DNA of 64,000 nucleotides from CAYOPZ01 sp964406005 (GCA_964406005.1 CAYOPZ010000008.1:1-64000); one strand, 5' to 3'. Positions 23,966 to 34,130 are shown, counted from the stretch's first letter. Numbers and translations: made by a program. The notes: generated from the letters alone by a model not told the origin.

Positions 23966-25183
23966 TTGAACCTTCCTTTTTATATAGCAAGACGATATCT
24001 GGTGGCTAAGAAATCCCGGAATGCCATCAATATCATTTCCGCAATCTCGGTGGCGGGTGTGGCAGTGGGCACCATGGCGCTCATCATTGTGCTGTCGGTT
24101 TTCAACGGGTTCGACAGCATAGTGAAGTCCCTTTACAATTCTTTCGATCCGGAACTGAAGATCACCCCGGCGGAAGGCAAAGTCTTCGATCCCGCCGAAA
24201 CCAATTTTGATGAGGTGTTCAGGCATCCGGGAGTGGCCGGCTATTCCGAAGTGCTGGAGGAGAACGTGCTTTTAAGGTACGGAGACAGGCAGTATATTGC
24301 CACCGTGAAGGGCGTGGATGATAATTACAGTCTGGTTACCGGGATTGACAGCATGATCGTCGAGGGGGAATACCGTCTTTGGGATAACAACAGGCCGAAT
24401 GCAGTAGTCGGAATCGGCATCGCATATTACCTGGCCATAGGTCTCAATTTTCTGAACCCGGTCAATATCTACGTGATCAAGCGGACCGGCAGCGTGTCCG
24501 TAAATCCCGAGCAGGCCATCAACCGCCGGTATATATTCCCTTCCGGCTTTTTCTCCATTGAGCAGGAGATCAATTCAAGGTACATTATTGTGCCCCTTGC
24601 TTTTGCCAGGGATCTCCTTCAGTACAGTACGGAGGTTACGGCGATTGAACTGGATCTCGCAGACGGTTATGATCCGAAGCTTGTACAGGAAGAATTGTCA
24701 GGCATACTGGGTGACCGGTTCAGGCTGCAGAACAGGAACGAGCAGAATGCGCTTTTTTACCGTATCATGCGATCGGAAAAATGGGCCATTTTCCTCATTC
24801 TTTCATTCATCCTGGTGATCGCTTCGTTCAACATCATAGGATCCCTGACCATGCTCATCCTTGACAAGCAGGAGGACATAAATACCCTGGACAGCCTGGG
24901 GGCTTCCACCAGGCTGATCAAAAGGATATTCCTGCTTGAGGGATACCTGATCTCCATATCGGGCGCCGTCATCGGGCTGGTCCTCGGTTCATTTGTTTCA
25001 TGGCTGCAGGCACATTACGGACTTATTAAGCTTTCCGGCTCGGGAACTTTTATCATTGATGCCTACCCGGTGGTTTTCCTTTTCCAGGACGTGATAAAAG
25101 TGTTTGCCGTTGTTCTTGTGATCGGATTCCTGGCCGCCTGGGCGCCTGTACGGTATGTGGCCAGGAAATACAGGCTTTCATGA
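23966..25183 (+). CDS. LolC/LolE-type lipoprotein-releasing ABC permease
   Basis: The 405-residue inner-membrane protein belongs to the FtsX/MacB permease class. Its N-terminus NLPFYIARRYLVAKKSRNAI and the first helix with GVAVGTMALIIVLSVFNGFD are typical of LolC/LolE. A periplasmic domain (about 45-260) is followed by three C-terminal helices containing NIIGSLTMLILDKQEDINTL. Family members lift lipoproteins from the inner membrane. The start is TTG at 23966, which gives the canonical N-terminus. No ATPase partner is adjacent. The 3' end overlaps ung by 6 bp, convergent. Confidence 0.88.
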   Translation: MNLPFYIARRYLVAKKSRNAINIISAISVAGVAVGTMALIIVLSVFNGFDSIVKSLYNSFDPELKITPAEGKVFDPAETNFDEVFRHPGVAGYSEVLEENVLLRYGDRQYIATVKGVDDNYSLVTGIDSMIVEGEYRLWDNNRPNAVVGIGIAYYLAIGLNFLNPVNIYVIKRTGSVSVNPEQAINRRYIFPSGFFSIEQEINSRYIIVPLAFARDLLQYSTEVTAIELDLADGYDPKLVQEELSGILGDRFRLQNRNEQNALFYRIMRSEKWAIFLILSFILVIASFNIIGSLTMLILDKQEDINTLDSLGASTRLIKRIFLLEGYLISISGAVIGLVLGSFVSWLQAHYGLIKLSGSGTFIIDAYPVVFLFQDVIKVFAVVLVIGFLAAWAPVRYVARKYRLS

Positions 25184-25858
25184 AAGATTCCAGTCTATGG
25201 GTTCCTTGCCATGCCCTTCGAGGATGGTGTTGGTCCTGGAGAAATGCCTGCAGCCGAAAAAACCTGAACTGGCGGAGAAGGGTGAAGGGTGGGCGGCCCT
25301 GAGAATATGGTGTTTCTGTACGTTCACCATGCCTGCCTTGGCCTGTGCAAAACTGCCCCAGAGAATGAATACCAGCCCTTCTTTCTGATCGGATAATTTT
25401 TTTATCACGCAGTCGGTGAACTGCTCCCAGCCCTTGTTCTGGTGGGACCCTGCCTGGTTGGCCCTGACCGTAAGGGTGGCATTCAGCAGGAGTACACCCC
25501 GGTCGGCCCAGGCCTCAAGGTTGCCGTGACCGGGCATGGGAATGCCGAGGTCTTCGTGCAGTTCCCTGAAGATGTTGACCAGGGAGGGAGGGGCCTGTAT
25601 GCCATGGGGCACGGAAAAGCACAATCCGTGCGCCTGTCCTTTCCCGTGATAGGGATCCTGTCCGAGTATCACCGCCTTTACACTGTCGAAAGGCGTCCGG
25701 TCGAAAGCCGAAAAGATCTTGTTGCCCGGCGGGTATACGACATGCTTCTGTTTTTCATCCACCAGGAATTCCCTGAGGGCAATAAAATAGGGCCGGTTGA
25801 ATTCGTCGATCAGCAATGATTTCCAGCTTTCGTGTATGGTCGGATCAATTCGTGTCAT
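25178..25858 (-). CDS. ung: Uracil-DNA glycosylase
   Basis: The 226-residue family 1 enzyme removes uracil from DNA. The water-activating loop GQDPYHGKGQAHGLCFS contains the catalytic Asp. LLLNATLTVRANQAGSH and the C-terminal AAHPSPFSASSGFFG with the catalytic His are all present. I set the start at ATG 25858 (MTRIDPTIHESW) rather than 25915, because the extension would lie deep in the upstream cotransporter gene. The two still overlap by 14 bp and are probably cotranscribed. Confidence 0.96.
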   Translation of the reverse strand: MTRIDPTIHESWKSLLIDEFNRPYFIALREFLVDEKQKHVVYPPGNKIFSAFDRTPFDSVKAVILGQDPYHGKGQAHGLCFSVPHGIQAPPSLVNIFRELHEDLGIPMPGHGNLEAWADRGVLLLNATLTVRANQAGSHQNKGWEQFTDCVIKKLSDQKEGLVFILWGSFAQAKAGMVNVQKHHILRAAHPSPFSASSGFFGCRHFSRTNTILEGHGKEPIDWNLS

Positions 25859-27944
25859 TTGTCTTATTAAACTGGTTAAGGTGAATGCGGGCAATATTGG
25901 TGGCATGGCTGGCAATATTCCTGAGCATGGTGATCACCTCGAGATGGGTTTCGCTGCTCATCCTGGATTCCCTGATCTGTTCCTGCAGCCGCCTGTAATG
26001 CTGCATTTCGTATTCGATGGCCATTACGCGGTGCTTTTTATGCCTTGCCTTCATCTCCTTTGCCCGTTCCAGGTTCAGGTCCCTGAAAACCTCCATGGCC
26101 CGGTTCAGCTGGTTCATGATATGTTTGTGAAAATCCTTCAGTTCCTCCTTTCCCTGTACCGAAAAATCCACATCCGACCGTATCCAGTCCCGGGCACGTT
26201 TTGAAAGGATCTTGGATGCGACGTCCGCCATGTTCTCGAATTCCTTGACCGTATACATGATCTGGAAGGCTTCATTGATCCTTTTTCCCCCGGTGCTTCC
26301 CCGGATTGTACCGGCCAGGAAATTATTGATCTCGACCGCAAGAAAATCAACGGTTTTTTCTTTTCGTTCTATGACTTTCAGCACTTCTTCGTTCTTGTCG
26401 GTGAAAGGCAGGATGATATCATAGACCATTTCCCTGGCAAGATTGCCTACACGGATGGCTTCCTGCTTGGCAAGGTTAAGTGCAAGGGAAGGCGTTTTGC
26501 CGAACTTCTGGTCAAGGAACTGGGTTTTCAACTCCATCTCCTCCGGTTCCGCGGACTCCCCGATGATCCGGTCTGTCAGCCTTGCCACAAGGCCTGTAAA
26601 AGGCATGAAGACAGCCGCCAGTAAAATGCTGTTGAGGGTATGGGCATTCGCGATCTGCCGGGGAAGAACCTCTGCAAGGGCCTGGGTATCCGTGACCGCC
26701 ATGGATTTTGGCGAGATCAGTTCGACAAACCTTGCAAAGGCCGGGATCCACCAGACCAGGATAAGTATCCCGGCGATCTTGATAAGGATCATGGCCGTTC
26801 CCACTTTCAGGGATTCCCTGCTTGCATTAAGGCTTGCCAGGATGGCGGTCACCGCCGTTCCCACGTTGGATCCGAGGATAAGCGGGATGGCGGCCTCGAG
26901 GCTCATCAATCCCTGCGAGGCCAGTACGATCATTATCCCGATAAAGGCGCTGCTGCTCTGGATCAGGGCGGTGAATACTATGCCAACTGCGATCGCAAGC
27001 AGGGGATTTTCCAGGTTGACCAGGATATTCAGAAAAGGGGTGTAGGTCCGCAGGGGATACATGGCTTCGGACATCAGGTGCATGCCGTAAAAAAGAATAC
27101 CGAAGCCCAGGATCGTTTCCCCGATGTTTTTTATTCCCTGCCTGCCGGAAAAGGTGTATGTGAAGAAGCCTGCGGCAATGATCAGCACAGCATAGTCGGT
27201 GATCCTGAATGCGATGATCTGTGCCGTAATGGTTGTTCCGATCAGAGCGCCCAGGATGATGGCGATGGTTTTGCGGAATTCCATCAGGCGGGAATTCACA
27301 AATCCGACAAGCATGACCGAAGTGGCGCTGCTGCTTTGAATGGCGGTCGTAATAAATGCGCCCATGATCAGTGCAATGAAACGGTTCCGGGTAAGGCTGC
27401 CCAGTATGCTGCGCATCCGGTCGCCCGCTGAATTTTGCATGCCGTTACTCATCATTTTCATACCCCAGAGGAATAGTGCGAGTCCGCCGAGCAGCCCCGA
27501 TACAAGCAATATCAGCCAGTTTCTGTCCCGGGCCTGGAAACTGAAAAGGATGGTATCCGCAGCGATGTCTCCCTGTATCCTTGCCAGCAGACGGTACTGA
27601 CCGGGTTCCGAGCCAAGCCTGACCTGCGTCGTGGCGATTCCCTCATCGTTGCTTACGGCGATTTCGGGCTCGAAGCGGAATCCTTCGGATTCTTCCGGTT
27701 TTTCGGCGGAAATAAAAAAGACCCGCACCCCGGCAGCGGGATTCCCGTGCCGGTCGCTGACCTTCACCCTTACCTGTTCGGGCAGGTTGAAGTTCACGAG
27801 CTGGTACTGATGGTTCCCGGATTGCACTGGAAAGGAAAGCTGCAGGACCCGGGGAAGGGTATCCTGGCCGTGCAGGTCTCCCGGGGATACCAGGCAGATC
27901 GCGGAAACCATGGAGAAAAGGAAATATTTTGCAGCGGATCCCAA
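25845..27944 (-). CDS. Na/Pi cotransporter family protein with N-terminal Ig-like domain and PhoU-like tail
   Basis: The 699-residue protein has three parts. An N-terminal signal or anchor precedes a periplasmic beta-sandwich (about 45-135: VRVKVSDRHGNPAAGVRVFF), similar to bacterial Ig-like domains. Next come paired Na/Pi cotransporter repeats (about 145-450) with the signature QSSSATS at the first and QSSSAFIG at the second repeat. The C-terminal 200 residues are PhoU-like helices. It probably carries phosphate or exports it with sodium. The start is TTG at 27944, with an alternative ATG at 27911. The Ig-like domain is not part of the standard family. Confidence 0.88.
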   Translation of the reverse strand: MGSAAKYFLFSMVSAICLVSPGDLHGQDTLPRVLQLSFPVQSGNHQYQLVNFNLPEQVRVKVSDRHGNPAAGVRVFFISAEKPEESEGFRFEPEIAVSNDEGIATTQVRLGSEPGQYRLLARIQGDIAADTILFSFQARDRNWLILLVSGLLGGLALFLWGMKMMSNGMQNSAGDRMRSILGSLTRNRFIALIMGAFITTAIQSSSATSVMLVGFVNSRLMEFRKTIAIILGALIGTTITAQIIAFRITDYAVLIIAAGFFTYTFSGRQGIKNIGETILGFGILFYGMHLMSEAMYPLRTYTPFLNILVNLENPLLAIAVGIVFTALIQSSSAFIGIMIVLASQGLMSLEAAIPLILGSNVGTAVTAILASLNASRESLKVGTAMILIKIAGILILVWWIPAFARFVELISPKSMAVTDTQALAEVLPRQIANAHTLNSILLAAVFMPFTGLVARLTDRIIGESAEPEEMELKTQFLDQKFGKTPSLALNLAKQEAIRVGNLAREMVYDIILPFTDKNEEVLKVIERKEKTVDFLAVEINNFLAGTIRGSTGGKRINEAFQIMYTVKEFENMADVASKILSKRARDWIRSDVDFSVQGKEELKDFHKHIMNQLNRAMEVFRDLNLERAKEMKARHKKHRVMAIEYEMQHYRRLQEQIRESRMSSETHLEVITMLRNIASHATNIARIHLNQFNKTNDTN

Positions 27945-28066
27945 TTTTACGGGTTCAATTCATTAAAAATAAAAAAATCCCCGGATAAGGAATGCATTAA
28001 AAAGATATGAACAGCAGGCATTTGAAAAACCGGGCGTGCATATTTCCCGTTGGAGGGATTATTTTT

Positions 28067-28074
28067 TAATTTTG
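28067..28074 (+). promoter_or_regulatory. -7 box (TAATTTTG) before the three-gene envelope cluster
   Basis: TAATTTTG matches the Bacteroidota -7 consensus 27 bp upstream of the chosen ATG at 28102. It overlaps the longer reading frame that opens at 28036, which supports the shorter protein. Confidence 0.4.
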
Positions 28075-28101
28075 GGTCAAGCCATAGATAATGAACCAGT
28101 T

Positions 28102-30876
28102 ATGATCAGGAAGATCCTTTTCGGGACCGTTGTAATCATATTTCTCGGAGTGCTTGCCTATGCATTTTTTGAGCTGAGAAAGGGGAATATCGGGAGAGTG
28201 GATGCAATAAAAGCAGTTCCCAACGATGCGGCAATGATCATCAGTGCGGAAGATATTGCAGGACTTATCAGGGATGAACTGCCCCGGAACCCGATGTGGG
28301 AAGAACTGAATGTGTTTCCATCCATTGCGGGTCTTCGTTCCCGGCTGGCCGGACTGGATACGCTGCTTCGCTCCGACAATGAGATCTCGGGCCTGTACAG
28401 GCAGGCGGATGTTTTGGTTTCCCTTCATAAATCCGGAAAAGGCAATTATGAGTATATGCTTTATATTCCTCTGAGTCAGGCTGGAAATGAGAAGCAGATC
28501 ATACGCTTTGTCATGGAAAGGGTCCCGGAAGGTGCCCTGATATCTAACCGGAAATACGACGATGTCCGTATTTATGATATTACGTTTCCGAAGCACAGGG
28601 AAAAGGATAATTTCTCCTACACCGTATCGCACGGACTGTTTTTGCTCAGTCCCTCTTCAATATTGCTGGAAGATGCCATCCGGCAGATCGGCCTGCAGCA
28701 ATCCGTGGCGGATGAGCGCGGATACCGGGAAGTTTCCGGAACGGCGGGTCATAATGTAAGCGGGAATATATATGTGAATTTCAAGGTTTTCCCGGGCTTT
28801 ATAAGCCACCTGTTTAGACAGAGGTACGCGGGCAGGATTGAGGGCATGCTGCAATTTTCAGATTGGTCGGAGCTGGATGTCAACCTTCGTCACAATGCAA
28901 TGCTGCTGAACGGGTTTACCTGGTGTGACCCGGAATCGGATGATTATCTGAACATCATCCTGAAACACCAGCCGCAGAAACTGGATATCGAAAATGTAGT
29001 GCCCTCTTCGGTAGCGGCTTTCCTTGCCCTGGGCTTTGATGATTTTCAGGAGTATAAAAAAGACTATATCAATTACCTCGAGATAAGCGGAGGGGGAAGG
29101 TCTTATCTCAGGGATCTGAGGGCATTGAATGAAAAATACAATATGGATGTTGACGGATTGTTCCTGCCCGTAATAGACAGGCAGGTGGCGATGGTGATTA
29201 CGGACATCAGGAATTCCGGCTGGGAGGAGAACGCCTTTGTGATCTGTAATACAAAAAGCAAAAGCCTGGCTGAAGAGAAATTAAGCGAATTTCTTACACG
29301 GATCGGTGAAACGGACGATATCGACATTTCTTCCCTGATTCTTCACAGCAGGGTAAACAACGATGTGAACTATACTTTTTACAAGGTGCCGGTCCCGTTT
29401 CTTCCTGCCAAGCTGTTCGGGCAGGTTTTCGGGGAGGTAAACAGCAAGTATTGTACATTTTATGACAATTGTCTGATATTCGGGAATTCCATACAGGCCC
29501 TGTCGACATATATTTATGCCAACCAGCTGGGCGATAATCTGGGCAGCAATCTTTATTTCAGCCAGTTTTCAGATTACCTGGCCTCCCGTTCCAACCTTTA
29601 TTTCTACCTTGACGTTCCGGCTTCGGCAAAAGTGCTGGAACGTTACCTGGAACCATCCCTGTTCCGGAAGATCGAAAAGCAGGAGGAACACCTTGACAAT
29701 TTCCAGGCCCTGGCATACCAGTTGACCTCTGAAAACAATATGGCCTATAACAACATCATCCTGAAATATACCCCGGAACTGAGGGAGGAAGCGAAAACCG
29801 TCTGGGAAAGCAGGCTTGACCGGCCTGTGGTAACCAAACCCGCTCTGGTCGTAAATCATTATACAAAGGAGAATGAGATATTTGTGCAGGATGCAGATAA
29901 TAACATCTACCTGATGAACAGCTCGGGAAGGATCCTGTGGAAACAAAAGATCGAAGGCAGGATACTGAGCGATATTTACCAGATCGATTTTTACGGGAAC
30001 GGCAAGCTCCAGATGATGTTCAATACGAAAGACCAGCTTCATCTTATCGACAGGAACGGGAATTATGTCGAGAGGTTTCCCGTGAAACTCCGTTCCCCGG
30101 CCACCAATGGCATGGCGCTTTTTGATTACGAGGACAACATGGATTACAGGATTGCCGTCGCCGGGGAAGACAGGGGGGTTTACCTGTATAATAAGGAAGG
30201 GAACCTTGTCGGGGGATGGGAATTCGGCAAGACCGAGAGTATGGTAACAAAACCCGTCGAGTATTTTCGCATCGGGGATCGTGATTACCTGGTTTTTGCA
30301 GACCGGCTGACATGCTATATACTTAACCGCAGGGGACAGACAAGGGTCAGGGTACGGGAGCATTTCCCGGTCGCCGGGAATGCCGGTTTCACCCTCGAAG
30401 GCAATACCCCAGGCACGGAGCCCAGGCTGGCTGTTACGGATACCATGGGACATGTGCATTTCATCTATTTCGACGGCAGGTCGGAACAGGTGGATCTGGG
30501 CACGTTCCCGGGGGACCATTATTTCAATTATGCCGATCTTGACGGTGACGGCCGCATGGAATATATTTTTACGGACGGGACCGGGATGAAAGTGTTCGAT
30601 GCAGACAGGTCACGGGAATTTACCTACACCTTCCGGTCTGAAATCAGCCAGCCACCGGTGATTTACCGGTTTTCGCGGGGCGATCTGAAGATCGGCGTGG
30701 TATCCGAAGAACGGCATGAGATCTATCTTTTGAACGCCGACGGAACGTTGTACAGGGGATTCCCGCTCAGGGGATCAACGCTGTTCAGCATAGGGGTTTT
30801 CAGCGGAACCGACAGTAAATTTAACCTGATAGTAGGTAGTGACGATAACTTTTTGTATAATTATTCCGTACAATGA
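28102..30876 (+). CDS. Large envelope protein: membrane anchor, DUF3352-like region and beta-propeller-like C-terminus
   Basis: Starting at ATG 28102 (924 residues), a single N-terminal helix (ILFGTVVIIFLGVLAYAFF) anchors the protein with the rest outside the cytoplasm. Residues about 30-560 resemble DUF3352-type periplasmic proteins (VDAIKAVPNDAAMIISAED). From about 590 on, repeats such as NEIFVQDADNNIYLMNSSGR, KDQLHLIDRNGNYVERFPV and HYFNYADLDGDGRMEYIF suggest a PQQ/FG-GAP-type propeller. No catalytic motif is visible. It lies 23 bp before a lipoprotein and then an outer-membrane protein, an envelope-spanning set. Its role is unknown. Confidence 0.7.
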   Translation: MIRKILFGTVVIIFLGVLAYAFFELRKGNIGRVDAIKAVPNDAAMIISAEDIAGLIRDELPRNPMWEELNVFPSIAGLRSRLAGLDTLLRSDNEISGLYRQADVLVSLHKSGKGNYEYMLYIPLSQAGNEKQIIRFVMERVPEGALISNRKYDDVRIYDITFPKHREKDNFSYTVSHGLFLLSPSSILLEDAIRQIGLQQSVADERGYREVSGTAGHNVSGNIYVNFKVFPGFISHLFRQRYAGRIEGMLQFSDWSELDVNLRHNAMLLNGFTWCDPESDDYLNIILKHQPQKLDIENVVPSSVAAFLALGFDDFQEYKKDYINYLEISGGGRSYLRDLRALNEKYNMDVDGLFLPVIDRQVAMVITDIRNSGWEENAFVICNTKSKSLAEEKLSEFLTRIGETDDIDISSLILHSRVNNDVNYTFYKVPVPFLPAKLFGQVFGEVNSKYCTFYDNCLIFGNSIQALSTYIYANQLGDNLGSNLYFSQFSDYLASRSNLYFYLDVPASAKVLERYLEPSLFRKIEKQEEHLDNFQALAYQLTSENNMAYNNIILKYTPELREEAKTVWESRLDRPVVTKPALVVNHYTKENEIFVQDADNNIYLMNSSGRILWKQKIEGRILSDIYQIDFYGNGKLQMMFNTKDQLHLIDRNGNYVERFPVKLRSPATNGMALFDYEDNMDYRIAVAGEDRGVYLYNKEGNLVGGWEFGKTESMVTKPVEYFRIGDRDYLVFADRLTCYILNRRGQTRVRVREHFPVAGNAGFTLEGNTPGTEPRLAVTDTMGHVHFIYFDGRSEQVDLGTFPGDHYFNYADLDGDGRMEYIFTDGTGMKVFDADRSREFTYTFRSEISQPPVIYRFSRGDLKIGVVSEERHEIYLLNADGTLYRGFPLRGSTLFSIGVFSGTDSKFNLIVGSDDNFLYNYSVQ

Positions 30877-30899
30877 AAAGATCATAAAGCCTGAAATCT

Positions 30900-32546
30900 A
30901 TGTGCCGAACAAAGATCTTCCCGCTCGCGTTCGTTCTTTCCCTCCTTGTCACAGCCTGTATGAACGAAGAATTTGAATTCGATAAATACGACACTACGGT
31001 GGAATGGGAACCCGGCCTCCAGGCGCCCCTGGTCTACGGTGACCTGAGCATTGATGATCTGCTGTCGGAACTCAACCGGTCGGATTTCCTGTCTGAAGAC
31101 GACTCGGGATTGTTGTTTTTTGTTTACGACACGAACACAAGCCTGTCTGCCGGAGATTTCTTCGGTGTGTTGCCCGACCAGGAGTTCATCCAGGTTTTCT
31201 TTTCCGTACCCTATGATCTTCCGGGTGATTCCCTGGAAAATCTGGGAGATACCGTACTGTTCTCACAGGACAAATCCTTCGAATTCCAGCGGACCGGGGA
31301 TGAAAGGATCGACAGCATAGAGCTGAAAGGGGGTGAAGTGGTAATCGATGTCTCGTCGACCATCAGGCATACCGGGATCCTCAAGATCCACTCCAATGCC
31401 ATCGAGATGAACGGGCAGCCCTATATGCAGACCATAGAGATCAGCGATCCGTCGGGGACATTCACCGACCAGTTCATCGTTGACCTTGCCGGGACCACCA
31501 TAGCGCTTGACAATTCCGACCCGGATACCACTTTACTCGATCTGGTGTTCGATTTTTATCTGATCCCTTCGGGCGAGGACATCCTGTCGTCCGAGGTGGT
31601 GGATATCACGCACAGTTTCCGGGACCTCGAGTTCCAAACTCTGTACGGATATATTGGCTCCTTTGACAGCCTTCTCATTGACCACCAGACAATGGATTTC
31701 GACCTTCTTGAAGGAAGTTTCGAGGGCACGGTAAGCCTGAACGATCCGCAGCTTCACCTGGACATCATGAACTCCTTCGGGGTGGTGTTCAGCATCGAAC
31801 TGCTCGATATGGAAGGGCGCTTTGAAGGCGGGTCCGTTACGGCCATAAATATTGACCCGGCAGACAATCCGATCGTGATCGGCGCACCCGGCCTGGATCA
31901 GGTGGGGGAATCGGTCCGCACGGAAGTCTCCATAGACCGGTCTAACAGTAATTTTTATGAGATCGGAACCACGGATCTCAGGGGGCTGCAATTCTCTGTA
32001 AGGGCACAGGCCAATCCGGGCGGGGAGACCGATAATTTCCTGCAGGACACAAGCGGGCTGAGCGTAGATGTGGAAGCACGTATACCCCTCGACCTTAAGA
32101 TAGAGGATGTGGTGCTGGCCGATACATTTGAATTCTCTCCCTTTGAAGATATTTCGGATATCGGTCCAGAAGATATTAATTCCATGACGCTCACACTGGA
32201 TACGGAAAACGGCCTGCCCCTGGAACTTGACGTTCAGGCTTATTTCATGGATTCGAATTATGTGATCCTGGATTCCCTGTTTGACGATACGAACCGCAGC
32301 ATCCTGTCATCCGGTGAGCTGGACGGGAGCGGGAAGGTCATCGCGCGTACGCCGGGCAGTTCGACCGTATCTCTGACCCAGCTGCAGATAGAGAATATAT
32401 GGGATGCGCAGAATTTGCTTTTCAAAGCCTGGGTTGAAACAACGAACGATGCAATGGGAGCGGCCCGGGATGTTAAATTTTATTCGGAGTATTCACTGTA
32501 TTTCAAGATCGGTGCAGGAGCCGAAGTGAGCCTGAGAAGCGATTAA
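30900..32546 (+). CDS. Hypothetical lipoprotein of 548 residues
   Basis: The N-terminus is a lipoprotein signal with lipobox LVTAC (Cys20), followed by the acidic stretch MNEEFEFDKYD. The protein is rich in beta strands and Asp/Ser/Leu, and several stretches resemble each other, suggesting repeated beta-sandwich domains. I recognise no family. It sits between the propeller protein (23 bp) and the DUF5723 barrel (5 bp), so the three products probably act together in the envelope. Confidence 0.75.
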   Translation: MCRTKIFPLAFVLSLLVTACMNEEFEFDKYDTTVEWEPGLQAPLVYGDLSIDDLLSELNRSDFLSEDDSGLLFFVYDTNTSLSAGDFFGVLPDQEFIQVFFSVPYDLPGDSLENLGDTVLFSQDKSFEFQRTGDERIDSIELKGGEVVIDVSSTIRHTGILKIHSNAIEMNGQPYMQTIEISDPSGTFTDQFIVDLAGTTIALDNSDPDTTLLDLVFDFYLIPSGEDILSSEVVDITHSFRDLEFQTLYGYIGSFDSLLIDHQTMDFDLLEGSFEGTVSLNDPQLHLDIMNSFGVVFSIELLDMEGRFEGGSVTAINIDPADNPIVIGAPGLDQVGESVRTEVSIDRSNSNFYEIGTTDLRGLQFSVRAQANPGGETDNFLQDTSGLSVDVEARIPLDLKIEDVVLADTFEFSPFEDISDIGPEDINSMTLTLDTENGLPLELDVQAYFMDSNYVILDSLFDDTNRSILSSGELDGSGKVIARTPGSSTVSLTQLQIENIWDAQNLLFKAWVETTNDAMGAARDVKFYSEYSLYFKIGAGAEVSLRSD

Positions 32547-32551
32547 AGGAA

Positions 32552-34045
32552 ATGAGGAACCAAATACCCGTCACCATGCATATAAAACCGGATTTCCGTA
32601 CCCTGTTACTGGCAGCAGTTATGGTGCTTGCAGGCCGGGCGACGCTTTCGGCCCAGTTCAGCAACACCTATTACCATATGTTCGGTGTTCCGCAGGCCAA
32701 CCAGCTGAACCCGGCGTTCCAGTCAAACTGCAATACATACGTGGGGTTTCCGGTTCTGTCGGCCCTTAAACTCGATCTTGAATTGCCCGTGGCCTACAAT
32801 GAGATCTTTTCCTACAACTCATCCCTCGACCGGATCATCACCTTCATGCATCCCCAGGGAGACAAACAGGCCTTTCTTGATGCCCTTGACCAGACCAATA
32901 CACTGCGATTCGAACTGGGAACCTCTATTTTGTCGACAGGATGGAGAAGGGAAAATTTTTATTTCACAGTTGATTTCACGGAACGGATGGACGCAGGTTT
33001 TACCTTTCCGAAAGACCTGGCTGAATTCCTTATCAACGGGACAAAGAACCAGGACCGTTTCAGCTTCGGCGGCTTCGGTCCGGACCTGAATTATTTTCAT
33101 GAATTTGCCATCGGAGCCTCATTCAACAGCGATGATGAGTTCCAGGTGGGTTTCCGGGGGAAACTGCTGATGGGACTGGTAAACCTCAGGAATACGGAAT
33201 CCGATATAAACCTGAAGACAGAGATGGATGAGTGGAGCATAAGTTCCAGGATAGATTATAATCTCACTGTTCCCTACCTGGATTTTCTGCCAATTGATGA
33301 CGACGGGACCCTGCTTATAGACAGCCTGTCCAATATGGAGATTGACGACCTGTTCGGCTTCCCTGCCAGTCCGGAAGACTTGCTTACACTTAGCGAATTA
33401 AGCAATTTCATCGGTCTGAAGAATCCGGGATTTGCCCTGGATTTCGGGTTTAACTACCACCCCGTAGAAAAGATTGCTGTTTCCGCAAGCCTTGTTGACA
33501 TTGGGTTCATACGCTGGAGGAACCAGGCTTACCGGTTTTCCCAGACCATGGACTATACCTTCGGGGGACTGGAACTTTCACTCGACGATGATGCCGATCC
33601 GGGGCAGGAACTGCTCGATTCCCTCGAGAACAGTTACAGTATCGGTACCACCAAGGGTTCCTATACCGCCCTGCTCAGCGGGAAGGTATATTATGGCATC
33701 GCTTATGAACCTACCGAAAAGATCAGGTTGGGTTTTGTCGGAAGGACGCGCATCTACAAGTACAATTTTTATAACCAGTTCACCTTCTCGGCCAATGTAA
33801 TGCCCATCAGCATGTTCAGCACATCACTGAGCTACTCCGTGTATAACGGGCATTATCATAACCTGGGGCTCGGACTTTCACTCAGGCTCGGTCCGCTGAA
33901 CGTTTATGTCATTACGGACCAGGGCCCCTCGGCTTATCTCATACCCCGGAATTTTTCATCCATGAATCTCAGGCTGGGATTGAATATTGCCACAGGCTGC
34001 CGAAAGATGTCCAAAAAAATGCAGGACCGGCCAATGATCGAGTAA
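32552..34045 (+). CDS. DUF5723-type outer-membrane beta-barrel protein
   Basis: The 497-residue protein has a signal peptide ending LSA-Q. An internal ATG (MHIKPDF) 8 codons in may be the true start. The mature start FSNTYYHMFGVPQANQLNPA and the long series of amphipathic strands ending in tyrosine or phenylalanine fit DUF5723 outer-membrane proteins of Bacteroidota. The C-terminal strands (NVYVITDQGPSAYLIPRNFS) resemble PorP/PorV-like barrels. It ends the three-gene cluster. The function is unknown. Confidence 0.75.
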   Translation: MRNQIPVTMHIKPDFRTLLLAAVMVLAGRATLSAQFSNTYYHMFGVPQANQLNPAFQSNCNTYVGFPVLSALKLDLELPVAYNEIFSYNSSLDRIITFMHPQGDKQAFLDALDQTNTLRFELGTSILSTGWRRENFYFTVDFTERMDAGFTFPKDLAEFLINGTKNQDRFSFGGFGPDLNYFHEFAIGASFNSDDEFQVGFRGKLLMGLVNLRNTESDINLKTEMDEWSISSRIDYNLTVPYLDFLPIDDDGTLLIDSLSNMEIDDLFGFPASPEDLLTLSELSNFIGLKNPGFALDFGFNYHPVEKIAVSASLVDIGFIRWRNQAYRFSQTMDYTFGGLELSLDDDADPGQELLDSLENSYSIGTTKGSYTALLSGKVYYGIAYEPTEKIRLGFVGRTRIYKYNFYNQFTFSANVMPISMFSTSLSYSVYNGHYHNLGLGLSLRLGPLNVYVITDQGPSAYLIPRNFSSMNLRLGLNIATGCRKMSKKMQDRPMIE

Positions 34046-34113
34046 AAGGAGTTTTGATCTTACCGGATGCAGTGAATTCGAAAGCAGATATTAAACCGCA
34101 GCTGGAAATCAAA

Positions 34114-34130
34114 GATTTAATGTTGCTCTT
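34114..34130 (+). repeat. 17-bp direct repeat, left of the Fic gene
   Basis: GATTTAATGTTGCTCTT occurs here and again, identical, at 35418-35434. The two copies bracket the Fic gene and its control region (about 1.3 kb). This may mark a past insertion (target duplication or att-like site). Confidence 0.6.
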
